Below are positions 1-9,350 of a DNA stretch of 64,000 bases, one piece after another (position 1 is the first letter of the stretch; each line of letters starts with the position of its first letter). Source of the stretch: Gemmatimonadota bacterium. Its GTDB lineage: Bacteria > Gemmatimonadota > Gemmatimonadetes > Palauibacterales > Palauibacteraceae. The stretch spans positions 60,990-124,989 of the forward strand of contig JAGWBR010000005.1 of the NCBI GenBank assembly GCA_021295785.1, in the 5' to 3' direction. A model generated the notes under the pieces. It saw only the letters and a list, made by a program, of their open reading frames with translations. It was not told where the DNA came from and made no database searches. A program made the position numbers and the translations under genes.

Positions 1-945
1 GATCCGGGACCCACGGTGGCCCGGCTGCGGAGCGCCACCTTCTCTCTGGATTACCCGTGGGTCGAGGGAGAGCCCCACGTCATCGCTCTGCTCACATCGA
101 CCGGGCTGACGTTTGAACACGAGGTAGCCGTGGCGACCCTGTCACCGGCCGCCAACAGCAGGTACCTGGCCACATTCGCGGCACTCGGGGCGTATGCGGG
201 CATCGTGCCGGTATTGCTGGGGCTGCTGTGGTACCCGTTTCTCAGGCGCGTGGGGAGGCAGTGGGTCCGGTTCTACCTGTGCTTCACGGTCGGCCTCTTG
301 ACGTTCTTGGCGGTGGATGCCGCGGAGCATGTGCTGGAGGCGGCTCTGGGCGTGCCCGAAGGGTTTCAGGGGGTTGGTCTGGCGCTGCTCGGAGTTTTGG
401 GAGCCGTGGTGGTGCTGCGCGCCATCGGCGGCAGCGGCCGCAGGCGCCGGAGCGAACGCGGCGTGCCCGAATCCCCGCTTCCGGTAGCCTATTTGGTGGC
501 AGTCGGAATCGGCCTGCACAATTTCGGCGAGGGCTTGGCCATCGGTTCGGCCTATGCGCTGGGAGAGATCGCCCTGGGCGCTTTCCTGGTGATCGGCTTC
601 ATGTTGCACAACACGACCGAGGGCTTGGCGATCGTGGCTCCCGTCGCGAGATCCCGACCCCGTCTGCGCCACTTTGCGTTCATGGGCCTGACCGCGGGAG
701 TGCCCACCGTAATCGGAGCCTGGGCTGGCGGTTTCTCGTTTTCACCCACGCTTGCAACGTTTCTGCTGGCCCTGGGTCTCGGGGCCATCCTCCAGGTAGT
801 GGGCCAGGTGGCGCGCCTGGTCACAACCGACCGCGGCCAGCATGCCGATGCCCCGGCTCCGTCGCTCTTTTCTCCGCTGAACGCGGCAGGTCTGGCCCTG
901 GGCGCCGTGGTGATGTACGCCACCGCGCTGGCCGTTACCGGGTAA
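1..945 (+). CDS. ZIP-family metal transporter (5' partial at window edge)
   Basis: ORF 16..945; multiple TM segments with HNFGEGLAIG and HNTTEGLAI ZIP motifs; frame open upstream to the window start. Confidence 0.85.
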   Translation, partial: DPGPTVARLRSATFSLDYPWVEGEPHVIALLTSTGLTFEHEVAVATLSPAANSRYLATFAALGAYAGIVPVLLGLLWYPFLRRVGRQWVRFYLCFTVGLLTFLAVDAAEHVLEAALGVPEGFQGVGLALLGVLGAVVVLRAIGGSGRRRRSERGVPESPLPVAYLVAVGIGLHNFGEGLAIGSAYALGEIALGAFLVIGFMLHNTTEGLAIVAPVARSRPRLRHFAFMGLTAGVPTVIGAWAGGFSFSPTLATFLLALGLGAILQVVGQVARLVTTDRGQHADAPAPSLFSPLNAAGLALGAVVMYATALAVTG

Positions 946-1095
946 CGCTAACCCCTGGGGTGGGGGACTGCCGAACAAATACCGAAGATATTATCTTTCT
1001 GCGATTACCCCGCGAATCGTCTCCCTGGAGGAACTTCTTGCCGGACCGCAGCGCGATCGAATGGACCGATGCAACCTGGAATCCTACGACGGGTT
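931..1095 (+). repeat. Direct repeat copy 1 (ZIP stop codon + intergenic + DUF5131 start)
   Basis: GCCGTTACCGG..TAAC...CCGAAGATATTATC...GGAGGAACTTCTTGCCGGACCGCAGCGCGATCGAATGGACCGATGCAACCTGGAATCCTA; copy 2 at 4303-4457. Confidence 0.9.
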
Positions 1096-1835
1096 GCACC
1101 CGCGTAACGCGAGGGTGCGACAATTGCTACGCGGCTACCCTCTCGGGAAGGTTGCTGTCGGCGACCTACCGTGCCCGCCTCCCCGTCGTGGACACGCCGG
1201 GCAACCGGGCCGACCCATTCGCGGTGCGGGTCTGGCCAGATCGTCTGGGAGTCCCGGGAGGCTGGCGAGCACCGAGGCGTGTGTTCGTGAACTCGATGTC
1301 GGACCTGTTCCACCGAGATGTCCCGGAGGATTTCGTCCAGCAGTGCTTCCGGGTCATGCTTGACGTGGACCGCCACGTATACCAGGTACTCACCAAGCGG
1401 CCGGCTCGCGCGGCAAAGTTCGTCAAGCACTACCGAGATCTGTTTCCGCGTGGCCTTCCTCCCCACATCTGGATCGGCACGTCGGTGGAGGATCAGACGG
1501 TCGATTACCGGGTTCGGCACCTCCTCGGGGTCCCGGCCAACGTCCGTTTTCTGAGCTGCGAACCTCTCTTGGGGCCGTTGGATTTGGCCCCGTTCCTCAA
1601 CGAAACCACCGAGACCGGCGGACTGCACTGGATCATTGTGGGCGGCGAGAGCGGAGCGCGCGCGCGACCCATGAGCGCGGTCTGGCCCAGAACGCTTAGG
1701 GACCAATGCAAGTCAGCGAAGGTTCCCTTCTTCTTCAAGCAGTGGGGCGGGAGCACGCCCAAGGCGGGTGGACGGGTGCTGGATGGAGTGACTTGGGATG
1801 AATTTCCGGGAGGGACGGCGAATGGCCGCGCCTGA
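1038..1835 (+). CDS. DUF5131 (phage Gp37/Gp68-like, three-Cys-motif) protein
   Basis: TTG start preceded by GGAGGA; RSAIEWTDATWNPTTGCTRVTRGCDNCYA N-terminus and C-terminal VPFFFKQWGG are typical of the family. Confidence 0.88.
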   Translation: MPDRSAIEWTDATWNPTTGCTRVTRGCDNCYAATLSGRLLSATYRARLPVVDTPGNRADPFAVRVWPDRLGVPGGWRAPRRVFVNSMSDLFHRDVPEDFVQQCFRVMLDVDRHVYQVLTKRPARAAKFVKHYRDLFPRGLPPHIWIGTSVEDQTVDYRVRHLLGVPANVRFLSCEPLLGPLDLAPFLNETTETGGLHWIIVGGESGARARPMSAVWPRTLRDQCKSAKVPFFFKQWGGSTPKAGGRVLDGVTWDEFPGGTANGRA

Positions 1836-2925
1836 GGAGGCGCTTTGGGAAAGGGACGATCACACCGAAGGCAAGCACCTGGTGTTGGAGGAGTATCTGA
1901 AGGCGTGGTTCCCGATTCTCGGAACGGCGAAGGCGAACCAGCGAATCCTGTTCGTGGACGGATTCGCGGGTCCGGGTGAATACGCTGGCGGCGAGGAGGG
2001 CTCGCCAGTCGTCGCGATGCGCGTGTTGGCCGAGCACGCGGCCAGGGAGCGGATTAACGCGGAAGTCGTCTTCGTCTTCATCGAGAAAGATGCCAAGCGG
2101 GCGGACCACCTGAAGGGCCTGAGGGATGAATGGCTCCCGAAGTTGCCGGAGCGAACCAGAATAAGGGTGCTCAATGACTCGTTCCCGTCCGTGATGGACG
2201 AGGTGCTCAAGGAGCTCGCTGAGGAAAAGGCCCAGATGGCACCTGCGCTCGTGATGATGGACCCATTCGGCATCAGGGACGTCCCCTTGACTGTCATTGC
2301 TGGCATCTTGGCCAATCCGAAGTGTGAGGTCTACGTGACGTTCATGTGGGAGCAGATGAACCGATTCCTGACAGCACTCGAGTTTGAGTCGCATCTGGAC
2401 GAGATGTTCGACACGACCGTTTGGCGGAAAGCGATCAGCATGCAAGGCGATGAACGCCGTCGCCATCTTTACCTTCTTTATCGGGCGCAGCTGAAGAAGG
2501 CTGGCGCCAAACACGTGCTTCCCTTCCACCTGTTCAAGGGCCAGCGGCGCAAGTACTCCCTGTTTTTTGCCACCGGCCATGTTCTTGGCTCGGATCGCAT
2601 GAAGAAGGCGATGTGGAAGATCGCACCGTTTGGAGATTTCAGCTTCAGGGGCGGGACCGCGGATCAGCTGGTAATGCTGGGCGTGGCCGAGCCGGACTTC
2701 CGCGTGCTTCGCGAGGCGCTACATCGCCGCTTTGCCGGGGCGGGATGGGTGAAAATACAAGAGGTCCTGAACTTCGTAAGGTCGGACGAGACGATGTTCC
2801 ATGACAGTCAAGTCAAGGTACCCGTACTCAAGCCCATGGAGAAAACTGGAAAAATTGAGGTGCGTCGTCGTACGGGCCAGCGGCGCTTCAAATACCCGAA
2901 CGGGTGTCGGATCCGGTTCCTGTAA
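1798..2925 (+). CDS. tcmP: Three-Cys-motif partner protein TcmP
   Basis: Overlaps the DUF5131 gene; HTEGKHLVLEEYLKAWFPIL...ILFVDGFAGPGEYAGGEEGSP; MMDPFG motif. Start probably at ATG 1822 (MAAPEEALW). Confidence 0.88.
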   Translation: MNFREGRRMAAPEEALWERDDHTEGKHLVLEEYLKAWFPILGTAKANQRILFVDGFAGPGEYAGGEEGSPVVAMRVLAEHAARERINAEVVFVFIEKDAKRADHLKGLRDEWLPKLPERTRIRVLNDSFPSVMDEVLKELAEEKAQMAPALVMMDPFGIRDVPLTVIAGILANPKCEVYVTFMWEQMNRFLTALEFESHLDEMFDTTVWRKAISMQGDERRRHLYLLYRAQLKKAGAKHVLPFHLFKGQRRKYSLFFATGHVLGSDRMKKAMWKIAPFGDFSFRGGTADQLVMLGVAEPDFRVLREALHRRFAGAGWVKIQEVLNFVRSDETMFHDSQVKVPVLKPMEKTGKIEVRRRTGQRRFKYPNGCRIRFL

Positions 2926-3223
2926 GGGCGTCTGCTACTGGATTGACGGCGATCGCGTCAGCCCGCAGCCCGCGCCCACACCCGCGTTACTCGGGTTGCA
3001 GGCCGACGTCCCCGCCATGGGTGTTACCGGCTAGCCCCCCCCGGGGCGGTCGCTGGCGTGCTGTAGCGCGCAGGGCCAAGTTTTGCAGTCGGATCGGCCG
3101 TTCCGTTGACCAACCTGAGGATCATCAGCCCATGCCGTCTCTTTCGTTCCTTTTCGCGTGCAACTTGGTGTCCGCATGTGCCGGCGTACCGGCCCTCGTG
3201 CTTGAAGCGGTGGGGCGGTAGGG

Positions 3224-4279
3224 GTGTCGCTTCAAGAGGCAATCAGGCAGATGGCCGCGCGGCCTGCGCCGCCCAACGAGGAGAGTGCCAAGGCGCACGT
3301 GATCCTGCCGCTCCTCGGGCTGCTCGACTGGCCAAGCTACGACCCGTCACGAATCTCGTTCGAACACGCCGCCGGGTCCGGCCGGATCGACATCGCCCTT
3401 GTGGCGGGCAAGCGGCCCGTCGCGTTCGTGGAAGCGAAGGCACCCGGGAGGCAATTGGGGAATCACGTGGACCAGGTGCTGCAGTACGCTTTCCACGAAG
3501 GCGTCGATGTCTGCGCGCTCACCACGGGGCTTGAGTGGTGGTTTTATCTGCCCCGTGAGAAAGGGAAGCCGAGCGATCGCCGTTTCGCGGTGCTGGACCT
3601 TCGCAAGGACTCGCCCGAAGTGGTTGCGGACGGGCTGCGGCGTTACCTGGGCCGCAGGGCGCTGATCTTGGGAAGCGCCGAAAAGCAGGCGAAGGAAGCG
3701 CTGGCAAACCTGCGGGCCGAGGAGCGGCTGAGGTCCGAGATTCCCAAGGTCTGGAAGGAGATGAGGGCGGGGCCGGACGCTGAGCTGCTGGGGCTGATTC
3801 AGGGGAGGGTGCAGTCCAAGATTGGCTTGGACGCCCCCGCGACCCTGATTGCAAATGTGCTTGGCTGGAATGCGCCGGCGCCAGGGCCGCCAAGGAAGGT
3901 GAAGCCTTCAAGCCGGCAACTGTCGTCTGAATCCAGGAAATTGACCAAGTCCAAGCGACATTTTCCCCGCCCCACCTCGTGGACCCTCTGGGGGTCGGAG
4001 ACCCGGGTCAAGACTTGGGCGGAAGTTCTGGTCGGCGTGTTCGCAGCGGTGCACAGGCGCCATGGCGTCAGCTTCCTCGAAACCGTGCGACCGCTCTGGG
4101 GAAAGAAGAAGCCGTGGATATCGGAAAACGCGACCACGGTTCGCAGGGCAAGGCCAATCGGTGACAGCGGGCTGTACGTCGACACCAACCTTTCCGCCAA
4201 GTCCATTGAGCAGCGCTGCCGCCAGCTCCTGACGGCGTTCGGGTATCAGGCTGACGAGCTGGAGATAGTGCGCGACTGA
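3224..4279 (+). CDS. HsdR N-terminal-like (type I restriction R-subunit N-domain) nuclease protein
   Basis: GRIDIALVAGKRPVAFVEAKAPGRQLGNHVDQVLQYA matches a PD-(D/E)xK HSDR_N core; C-terminal YVDTNLSAKSIEQRCRQLLTAFGY-type domain. Confidence 0.75.
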   Translation: MSLQEAIRQMAARPAPPNEESAKAHVILPLLGLLDWPSYDPSRISFEHAAGSGRIDIALVAGKRPVAFVEAKAPGRQLGNHVDQVLQYAFHEGVDVCALTTGLEWWFYLPREKGKPSDRRFAVLDLRKDSPEVVADGLRRYLGRRALILGSAEKQAKEALANLRAEERLRSEIPKVWKEMRAGPDAELLGLIQGRVQSKIGLDAPATLIANVLGWNAPAPGPPRKVKPSSRQLSSESRKLTKSKRHFPRPTSWTLWGSETRVKTWAEVLVGVFAAVHRRHGVSFLETVRPLWGKKKPWISENATTVRRARPIGDSGLYVDTNLSAKSIEQRCRQLLTAFGYQADELEIVRD

Positions 4280-4302
4280 AGGACGCTGCCCCTTGACCGC
4301 CG

Positions 4303-4457
4303 CCGTTACCGGCTAACCTCTGGGTTGGGCGGTCGAACAAACACCGAAGATATTATCTTCCTGCGATCACCCCGCGAACCATCTCTTCGGAGGAACTTCT
4401 TGCCGGACCGCAGCGCGATCGAATGGACCGATGCAACCTGGAATCCTATGACGGGTT
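4303..4457 (+). repeat. Direct repeat copy 2, ending in a truncated 19-codon DUF5131 start (TTG 4400 to TAA 4459)
   Basis: Near-identical to 931-1095; reads LPDRSAIEWTDATWNPMTG* then diverges. Confidence 0.9.
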
Positions 4458-4536
4458 AAGATCAAGTCGATATCGTATCCTCCGTGGCATCGAAGACCTA
4501 GCGTTGGACCAAATCGTGACAGGAGCAGGGCGGAGA

Positions 4537-6063
4537 ATGCGTCGACAAGAAAAGGACTCTTCCACGGAGCACCAAGTGCGGGGCACGTCTGGCCCCGCAC
4601 TCTCGAACGGGCTCCGGATGCCCGCACCAGCCATGCTCGACCTGGCCGCCAGGGCAGCCGAGGCTCTCGTTCGGCGCAGCGAGGAGCTGGGCCGGAAAGA
4701 GGCATGGGACGGCGAGTTTCGCGGCGAGCTTGTCGAAAAGCTCATGGAGGATCCGCCGGAACGCGGCCGGGCGCCAGAGAAGATTCTGGAGCAGGCCGTG
4801 GCCGACATCCTTCCACTGGCACTTCGCCACGACCATCCCCGTTGCTTCGGCTTCGTGCCGTCCTCCGCCACCTGGCCGGGAGTCATCGCGGAATTCCTCG
4901 CCGCGGGCTACAACGTCAACTCCTGCAACTGGCTCGTCGCGAGCGGCACCAGCCAACTCGAATGCGTGGTCATCGACTGGATTCGCCAATGGCTCGGTTA
5001 CCCGGACACGGCGGGGGGCCTGCTGACGAGCGGTGGCTCCGCCGCGAGCCTGGATGCGCTGGTGGCCGCGCGGGAAGCCGCTGGATACCCCGAGAGGGCC
5101 AGCGTTTACATGAGTGATCAGAGCCACAGTGCGCACCAGAGGGCCGTCAAGATCGTCGGTATCCGACCGGAGCACGCCCAGATCGTACCCAGCGACAACC
5201 GCTTCCGCATCGATATGGGCGAGCTGGCGTCAATGGTGGCGGAGGACCGCGCCGCCGGACTGAAGCCCATCGCGGTGTGCGCGAATGCCGGAGCTACCGC
5301 GACCGGGGCCGTCGATCCACTGGAGAAGCTGGCGGACTTCTGCGCGTCGGAGGGCATCTGGCTGCATGTCGACGCCGCTTACGGCGGGTTCGCTGTCGTG
5401 ACCGAACAAGGCAAGCGCATCCTGCGCGGCATCGATCGCGCCGACTCGGTCGGGCTCGACGCGCACAAGTGGTTCTTCCAGCCCTATGAGGCGGGCTGTC
5501 TCCTGGTCAGGGACATCTCGACGCTCGAGAAGCCGTTCGCGATACGGCCCGACTTCCTGCAAGACGCTCTGTGGGGCGCCGGTCATCCCAACTTCTGGGA
5601 CCGCGGCCTCCAGGTGAGCCGCTCCGCGCGCGCTCTCAAGATCTGGATGTCGGTGCAGACGTTCGGGATGGCCGCATTCAGACAGGCCATCTCCAACGGG
5701 CTGGAATTGGCCGAACGTGCACAGGCATACATCGACAAGAGTCCCGTGCTGGCGTGCACGAGTCCCGCGTCTCTGAGCGTCGTGTGCTTCCGCGTCGATC
5801 CGGCCAGCCAAGACATCGTGGATCACGACCTGGACGAAATTAATCGCGACGTGCTGGCTCGCCTGTTCTGGGACGACCCGGCGTTCGTCTCCTCGGCCAT
5901 GCCGGGCGGAAGGTTTTCGCTGAGGCTCTGCATCGTCAACCACAACACGACTTGGGACGATGTGCGGGAGACCCTGTCGGCCGCCGAGCGCTTCGGGCGG
6001 GATGCGCTCCTTCGACTTCGCGATCGGGAAAGCGGAACTGGAGAAGAAGGGCAGGGCGATTGA
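4537..6063 (+). CDS. Group II PLP-dependent decarboxylase (aromatic-L-amino-acid decarboxylase-like)
   Basis: ORF 4423..6063 minus the repeat-derived N-terminus; GGSAASLDAL, HVDAAYGGF, LDAHKWFFQPYEAGCLLV (PLP lysine). Confidence 0.88.
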   Translation: MRRQEKDSSTEHQVRGTSGPALSNGLRMPAPAMLDLAARAAEALVRRSEELGRKEAWDGEFRGELVEKLMEDPPERGRAPEKILEQAVADILPLALRHDHPRCFGFVPSSATWPGVIAEFLAAGYNVNSCNWLVASGTSQLECVVIDWIRQWLGYPDTAGGLLTSGGSAASLDALVAAREAAGYPERASVYMSDQSHSAHQRAVKIVGIRPEHAQIVPSDNRFRIDMGELASMVAEDRAAGLKPIAVCANAGATATGAVDPLEKLADFCASEGIWLHVDAAYGGFAVVTEQGKRILRGIDRADSVGLDAHKWFFQPYEAGCLLVRDISTLEKPFAIRPDFLQDALWGAGHPNFWDRGLQVSRSARALKIWMSVQTFGMAAFRQAISNGLELAERAQAYIDKSPVLACTSPASLSVVCFRVDPASQDIVDHDLDEINRDVLARLFWDDPAFVSSAMPGGRFSLRLCIVNHNTTWDDVRETLSAAERFGRDALLRLRDRESGTGEEGQGD

Positions 6064-6066
6064 GCG

Positions 6067-6270
6067 GTGCCACACTGGAAGTCCAGAGTGCGCGGCACTA
6101 CGACCGGCACTGGACATCCGCACACGGGTTTCACCCAAAAACAACGCGGCCGCCCTGTTCCACGATCTGATCGACACAAACAAACGAAGGGACGCTCGAA
6201 CTGGGGGTCGGTGCTGGGTCTTGGGGAGTCGGCCGGGGCCATTGCCCGGGAGTTGCTGGCCGCGGGATAA
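6067..6270 (+). pseudogene. Possible fossil of an NAD(P)-binding dehydrogenase N-terminus
   Basis: Short VLGLGESAGAIARELLAAG Rossmann-like stretch, then stop. Confidence 0.3.
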
Positions 6271-6287
6271 ATTGAGCTACCTATCTC

Positions 6288-6776
6288 TTGACGAAAGGGA
6301 ATCTCTTGACTCTACAGGCTAGTCTTGCCGGCGAACTGAGCCGGTCCCACAAGTACCTCCAGGTCACAACCAGCTGCTTTGCCGAGGAGGATTCGGGCTT
6401 CGCGCCTCAACCCGGGCTCTACACCGTGGCCGGCCACATCGCGCATGCCGCCGATTCGGTTGACTGGTTCGTCGAGGGGGCCTTCGGCAAGGGCTGGAAC
6501 ATGGACTTCGAGGCGTTGATGGCGGCGGCCAGGGCCGTCACGTCGCTCGGAGAGGCAAACGCATGGTTGGAGCGTGCCTACGCCGGGGCAATCCAGGCGG
6601 TTGAGTCAGCTTCGGATTCGGATTTGTACGGCGCCATACCCGATGAGCGTATCATGAAGGGGTCGCCCAGGCTGGCCATCGTGTCCGCGATCACCGACCA
6701 CAGCGCCCACCACCGGGGCGCGCTCACGGTCTACGCCCGGCTGGTCGGGAAGACTCCGCAAATGCCGTACGCCTGA
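6288..6776 (+). CDS. DinB-family protein
   Basis: Helical bundle with conserved His: GHIAHAADSVDWF...SAITDHSAHHRGALTVYARLVGK. Confidence 0.75.
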   Translation: MTKGNLLTLQASLAGELSRSHKYLQVTTSCFAEEDSGFAPQPGLYTVAGHIAHAADSVDWFVEGAFGKGWNMDFEALMAAARAVTSLGEANAWLERAYAGAIQAVESASDSDLYGAIPDERIMKGSPRLAIVSAITDHSAHHRGALTVYARLVGKTPQMPYA

Positions 6777-6799
6777 GGGCGGTATTCGGGAGCAAAGCC

Positions 6800-7864
6800 A
6801 TGTCTCTGAATGAAAACCTGGGAAGAGCCAGGCGCCAGAAGAAGGACGAGTTCTATACACAGCTCTCAGACATCGAGAACGAACTCCGCCACTACGCCGA
6901 ACACTTCCGGGGCAAGGTGGTGTACTGCAACTGCGACGATCCCCGCATCTCCAACTTCTTCCACTACTTCTCGTACAATTTCGAGCGTCTGGGCCTGAAG
7001 AAGCTCATCACGGCGTGCTACAAGAACCAGGAACGCGACCTGTTCAGCAGCCACGACTCGGAGCGGGCGATATGGCTCGAATACGATGGTAACCCAAGGG
7101 GCGGCAGGACGCCTGACGTTGATGACATCGGAATCCGTGAGTTTCAAGGGGACGGCGATTTCCGCAGCGCGGAATGCATCGAGCTCCTGAAGCAGGCGGA
7201 CATCGTGGTGACCAATCCGCCGTTTTCCAAGTTTCGGGAGTACATCGCCCAACTCATGGAGTATGACAAGAAGTTCCTGATCATCGGGAGCCAGAACGCG
7301 ATCACCTACAAAGAGGTTTTCCCTCTAATCAAGGACAACACAATGTGGCTTGGTGTCACCCCGAAGGGCCAAGACATGCTGTTCGATGTGCCGGAGGGCT
7401 ACGCGCAGGAGTTGGCGGCCACCGGGAAGGAGGGGAGCGCCTATAGAGTCGTCGAGGGTGTTATCAAGGGACGGTTGGGTAACGCAGCTTGGTTCACCAA
7501 TCTCGACCATGCCAAGCGCCACGAGGAATTGATTCTCTACAAACGGTACTCGGCGGACGACTACCCGACGTACGACAACTACGATGCGATCAACGTGGAC
7601 AAGACTGCTGAAATCCCGATGGACTATGATGGTCCGATGGGGGTGCCGATCACGTTTTTGGACAAATGGAACCCTGACCAGTTCGAGATACTGGGGATAA
7701 CGGCCAGTGCCGACCGCTACGGCTTGAAAACGAAAAAGTACACCTTGGCAGACGCGCCGAACTATAGTTATCTGAACAGTCGAGAAGGGGGAGTCTTGAT
7801 GGTGGCAGGCAGATATAGGAGCACCTATAGACGCCTTCTGATCAGGAAAATGCCGCCCCGATGA
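6800..7864 (+). CDS. EcoRI-family adenine-specific DNA methyltransferase
   Basis: KKDEFYTQLSDIENEL; KVVYCNCDDPRISNFFHYF; DIVVTNPPFSKFREYI (NPPF catalytic motif); IGSQNAITYKEVFPLI. Confidence 0.92.
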   Translation: MSLNENLGRARRQKKDEFYTQLSDIENELRHYAEHFRGKVVYCNCDDPRISNFFHYFSYNFERLGLKKLITACYKNQERDLFSSHDSERAIWLEYDGNPRGGRTPDVDDIGIREFQGDGDFRSAECIELLKQADIVVTNPPFSKFREYIAQLMEYDKKFLIIGSQNAITYKEVFPLIKDNTMWLGVTPKGQDMLFDVPEGYAQELAATGKEGSAYRVVEGVIKGRLGNAAWFTNLDHAKRHEELILYKRYSADDYPTYDNYDAINVDKTAEIPMDYDGPMGVPITFLDKWNPDQFEILGITASADRYGLKTKKYTLADAPNYSYLNSREGGVLMVAGRYRSTYRRLLIRKMPPR

Positions 7865-8955
7865 AAATTGATCTGCATGAAATCACAGTCCGCGACCTCG
7901 TGAAAGACTACCATGACGATGGCGAAGGCGGGGTGCGCGGCTACGGAGGCAAGCTCGACATCCGCCCGCCGTTTCAGCGTGAGTTCGTCTACAAGGACAA
8001 GCAGCGCGATGCCGTGATCGAGACGATCAACAGGAGTTTCCCGCTCAACGTGATGTATTGGGCGGCGCGGGACGACGGCACGTTCGAGATCATCGACGGC
8101 CAGCAGCGCACGATCTCAGTCGCGCAGTACGTGAAAGGCGACTACTCCATTGAGGGGCGGTACTTCCACAACCTGCAAGACGACGAGCAAGACCGGATTC
8201 TCGATTACCCGTTGCAGGTTTATGTCTGCGAAGGGAGCGCCAGCGAGAAACTGGACTGGTTCAGGATCATCAACATCGCGGGCGAAAGGCTGACCAACCA
8301 GGAGTTGCGCAACGCGGTCTATGCCGGACCGTGGGTGTCCGACGCAAAGCGGTATTTCAGCCGGAAGGGGGCCGCGTGCCCGGCTTACGCAATCGGCAGC
8401 CGGTATGTGAATGGGAGGGCGGAGCGCCAGGAATACCTCGAAACCGCCATCAAATGGAGCAAGGACGAGGACGAGACTGTTGGGGAGTACATGGCCGCTC
8501 ATCAACACGACAAGACCGCGACCGCCTTGTGGAGTCATTTCCAGACGGTGATCAACCGGGTGGAAGCGGTTTTCCCGAACTACCGCAGGCCAATGAAAGG
8601 TGTGGATTGGGGCGGACTTTACGGGCAACTCAGGGACGAGAGCTTGGATCCCGAGAGCCTTGAAGCCGAAGTCGGCCGCCTGATGATCGACGACGATGTG
8701 ACGAAGAAGGCGGGGATCTACCCGTATCTCCTCACTGGCGAGGAGAAGTACCTCAATATTCGGGCCTTCTCCGACGCGATGAAGCAGAAGGCGTTTGAAG
8801 AACAAGGCGGGATTTGCAGGTCATGCGAGAAGCAGTTTGACATGGCCCACATGGAAGCCGATCACGTCACCCCGTGGTCCGAAGGTGGCAAGACAGACGA
8901 GAAGAACTGTCAAATGCTGTGCAGGCCTTGCAATCGCACGAAATCCAACAGATAG
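7861..8955 (+). CDS. DUF262 (GmrSD/SspE-like) + HNH endonuclease protein
   Basis: PPFQREFVYKDKQRDAVIETI and IDGQQRTIS (DUF262); C-terminal CRSC..HMEADHVTPWSEGGKTDEKNCQMLCRPCN HNH; ATGA overlap with methylase. Confidence 0.9.
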   Translation: MKIDLHEITVRDLVKDYHDDGEGGVRGYGGKLDIRPPFQREFVYKDKQRDAVIETINRSFPLNVMYWAARDDGTFEIIDGQQRTISVAQYVKGDYSIEGRYFHNLQDDEQDRILDYPLQVYVCEGSASEKLDWFRIINIAGERLTNQELRNAVYAGPWVSDAKRYFSRKGAACPAYAIGSRYVNGRAERQEYLETAIKWSKDEDETVGEYMAAHQHDKTATALWSHFQTVINRVEAVFPNYRRPMKGVDWGGLYGQLRDESLDPESLEAEVGRLMIDDDVTKKAGIYPYLLTGEEKYLNIRAFSDAMKQKAFEEQGGICRSCEKQFDMAHMEADHVTPWSEGGKTDEKNCQMLCRPCNRTKSNR

Positions 8956-9029
8956 CGCGCGGAGAAATAGAAAACGGGCCGGAGGTTGAGATCCTGACCC
9001 GATGCCGCCGAAGGCGGTGAACAGCATGT

Positions 9030-9323
9030 TGTAGTGCGGTAATCACCTGACAGTAGGCCCGAAGAAAGGACGGTAGCCGGACCGGCCCGGTAACGAGACC
9101 CTCGAGGAGATGCAGAAGGACCTGGACGGCTATCTTGAGATCTACAACACCCGCAGGCCACACCGCGGCCGCGGGATGAAGGGACAAACGCCCTACGAAG
9201 TATTCAAGGCCGGGATCCCGAAGAAGTCCCCGACCCGAAAGAAGCCAGCCAGAAAGGAGGTCAAGACCGCAGCATAATCTGACCGCGGCGAGGCCGGGTG
9301 TCAGGTGAATACCAAACTGTACA
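9030..9323 (+). mobile_element. Internally deleted IS481-like relic (about 294 bp) with both terminal IRs and transposase C-terminus
   Basis: IR-L TGTAGTGCGGTAATCACCTGACA; IR-R ..TGTCAGGTGAATACCAAACTGTACA; encodes LDGYLEIYNTRRPHRGRGMKGQTPYEVFKAGI..KTAA*. Confidence 0.75.
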
Positions 9324-9350
9324 ACTGAGCTTCTCCGATCGCAGTGCTCA

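Noticed and set aside
228-1037. N-terminal 270 aa of the 535-aa ORF 228..1835
   Set aside because: Out-of-frame run through the ZIP gene; family homology begins at TTG 1038.
3018-3034. GTTACCGGCTAG as a possible third copy of the 931/4303 repeat
   Set aside because: Only about 12 bp match and no continuation into the rest of the repeat.
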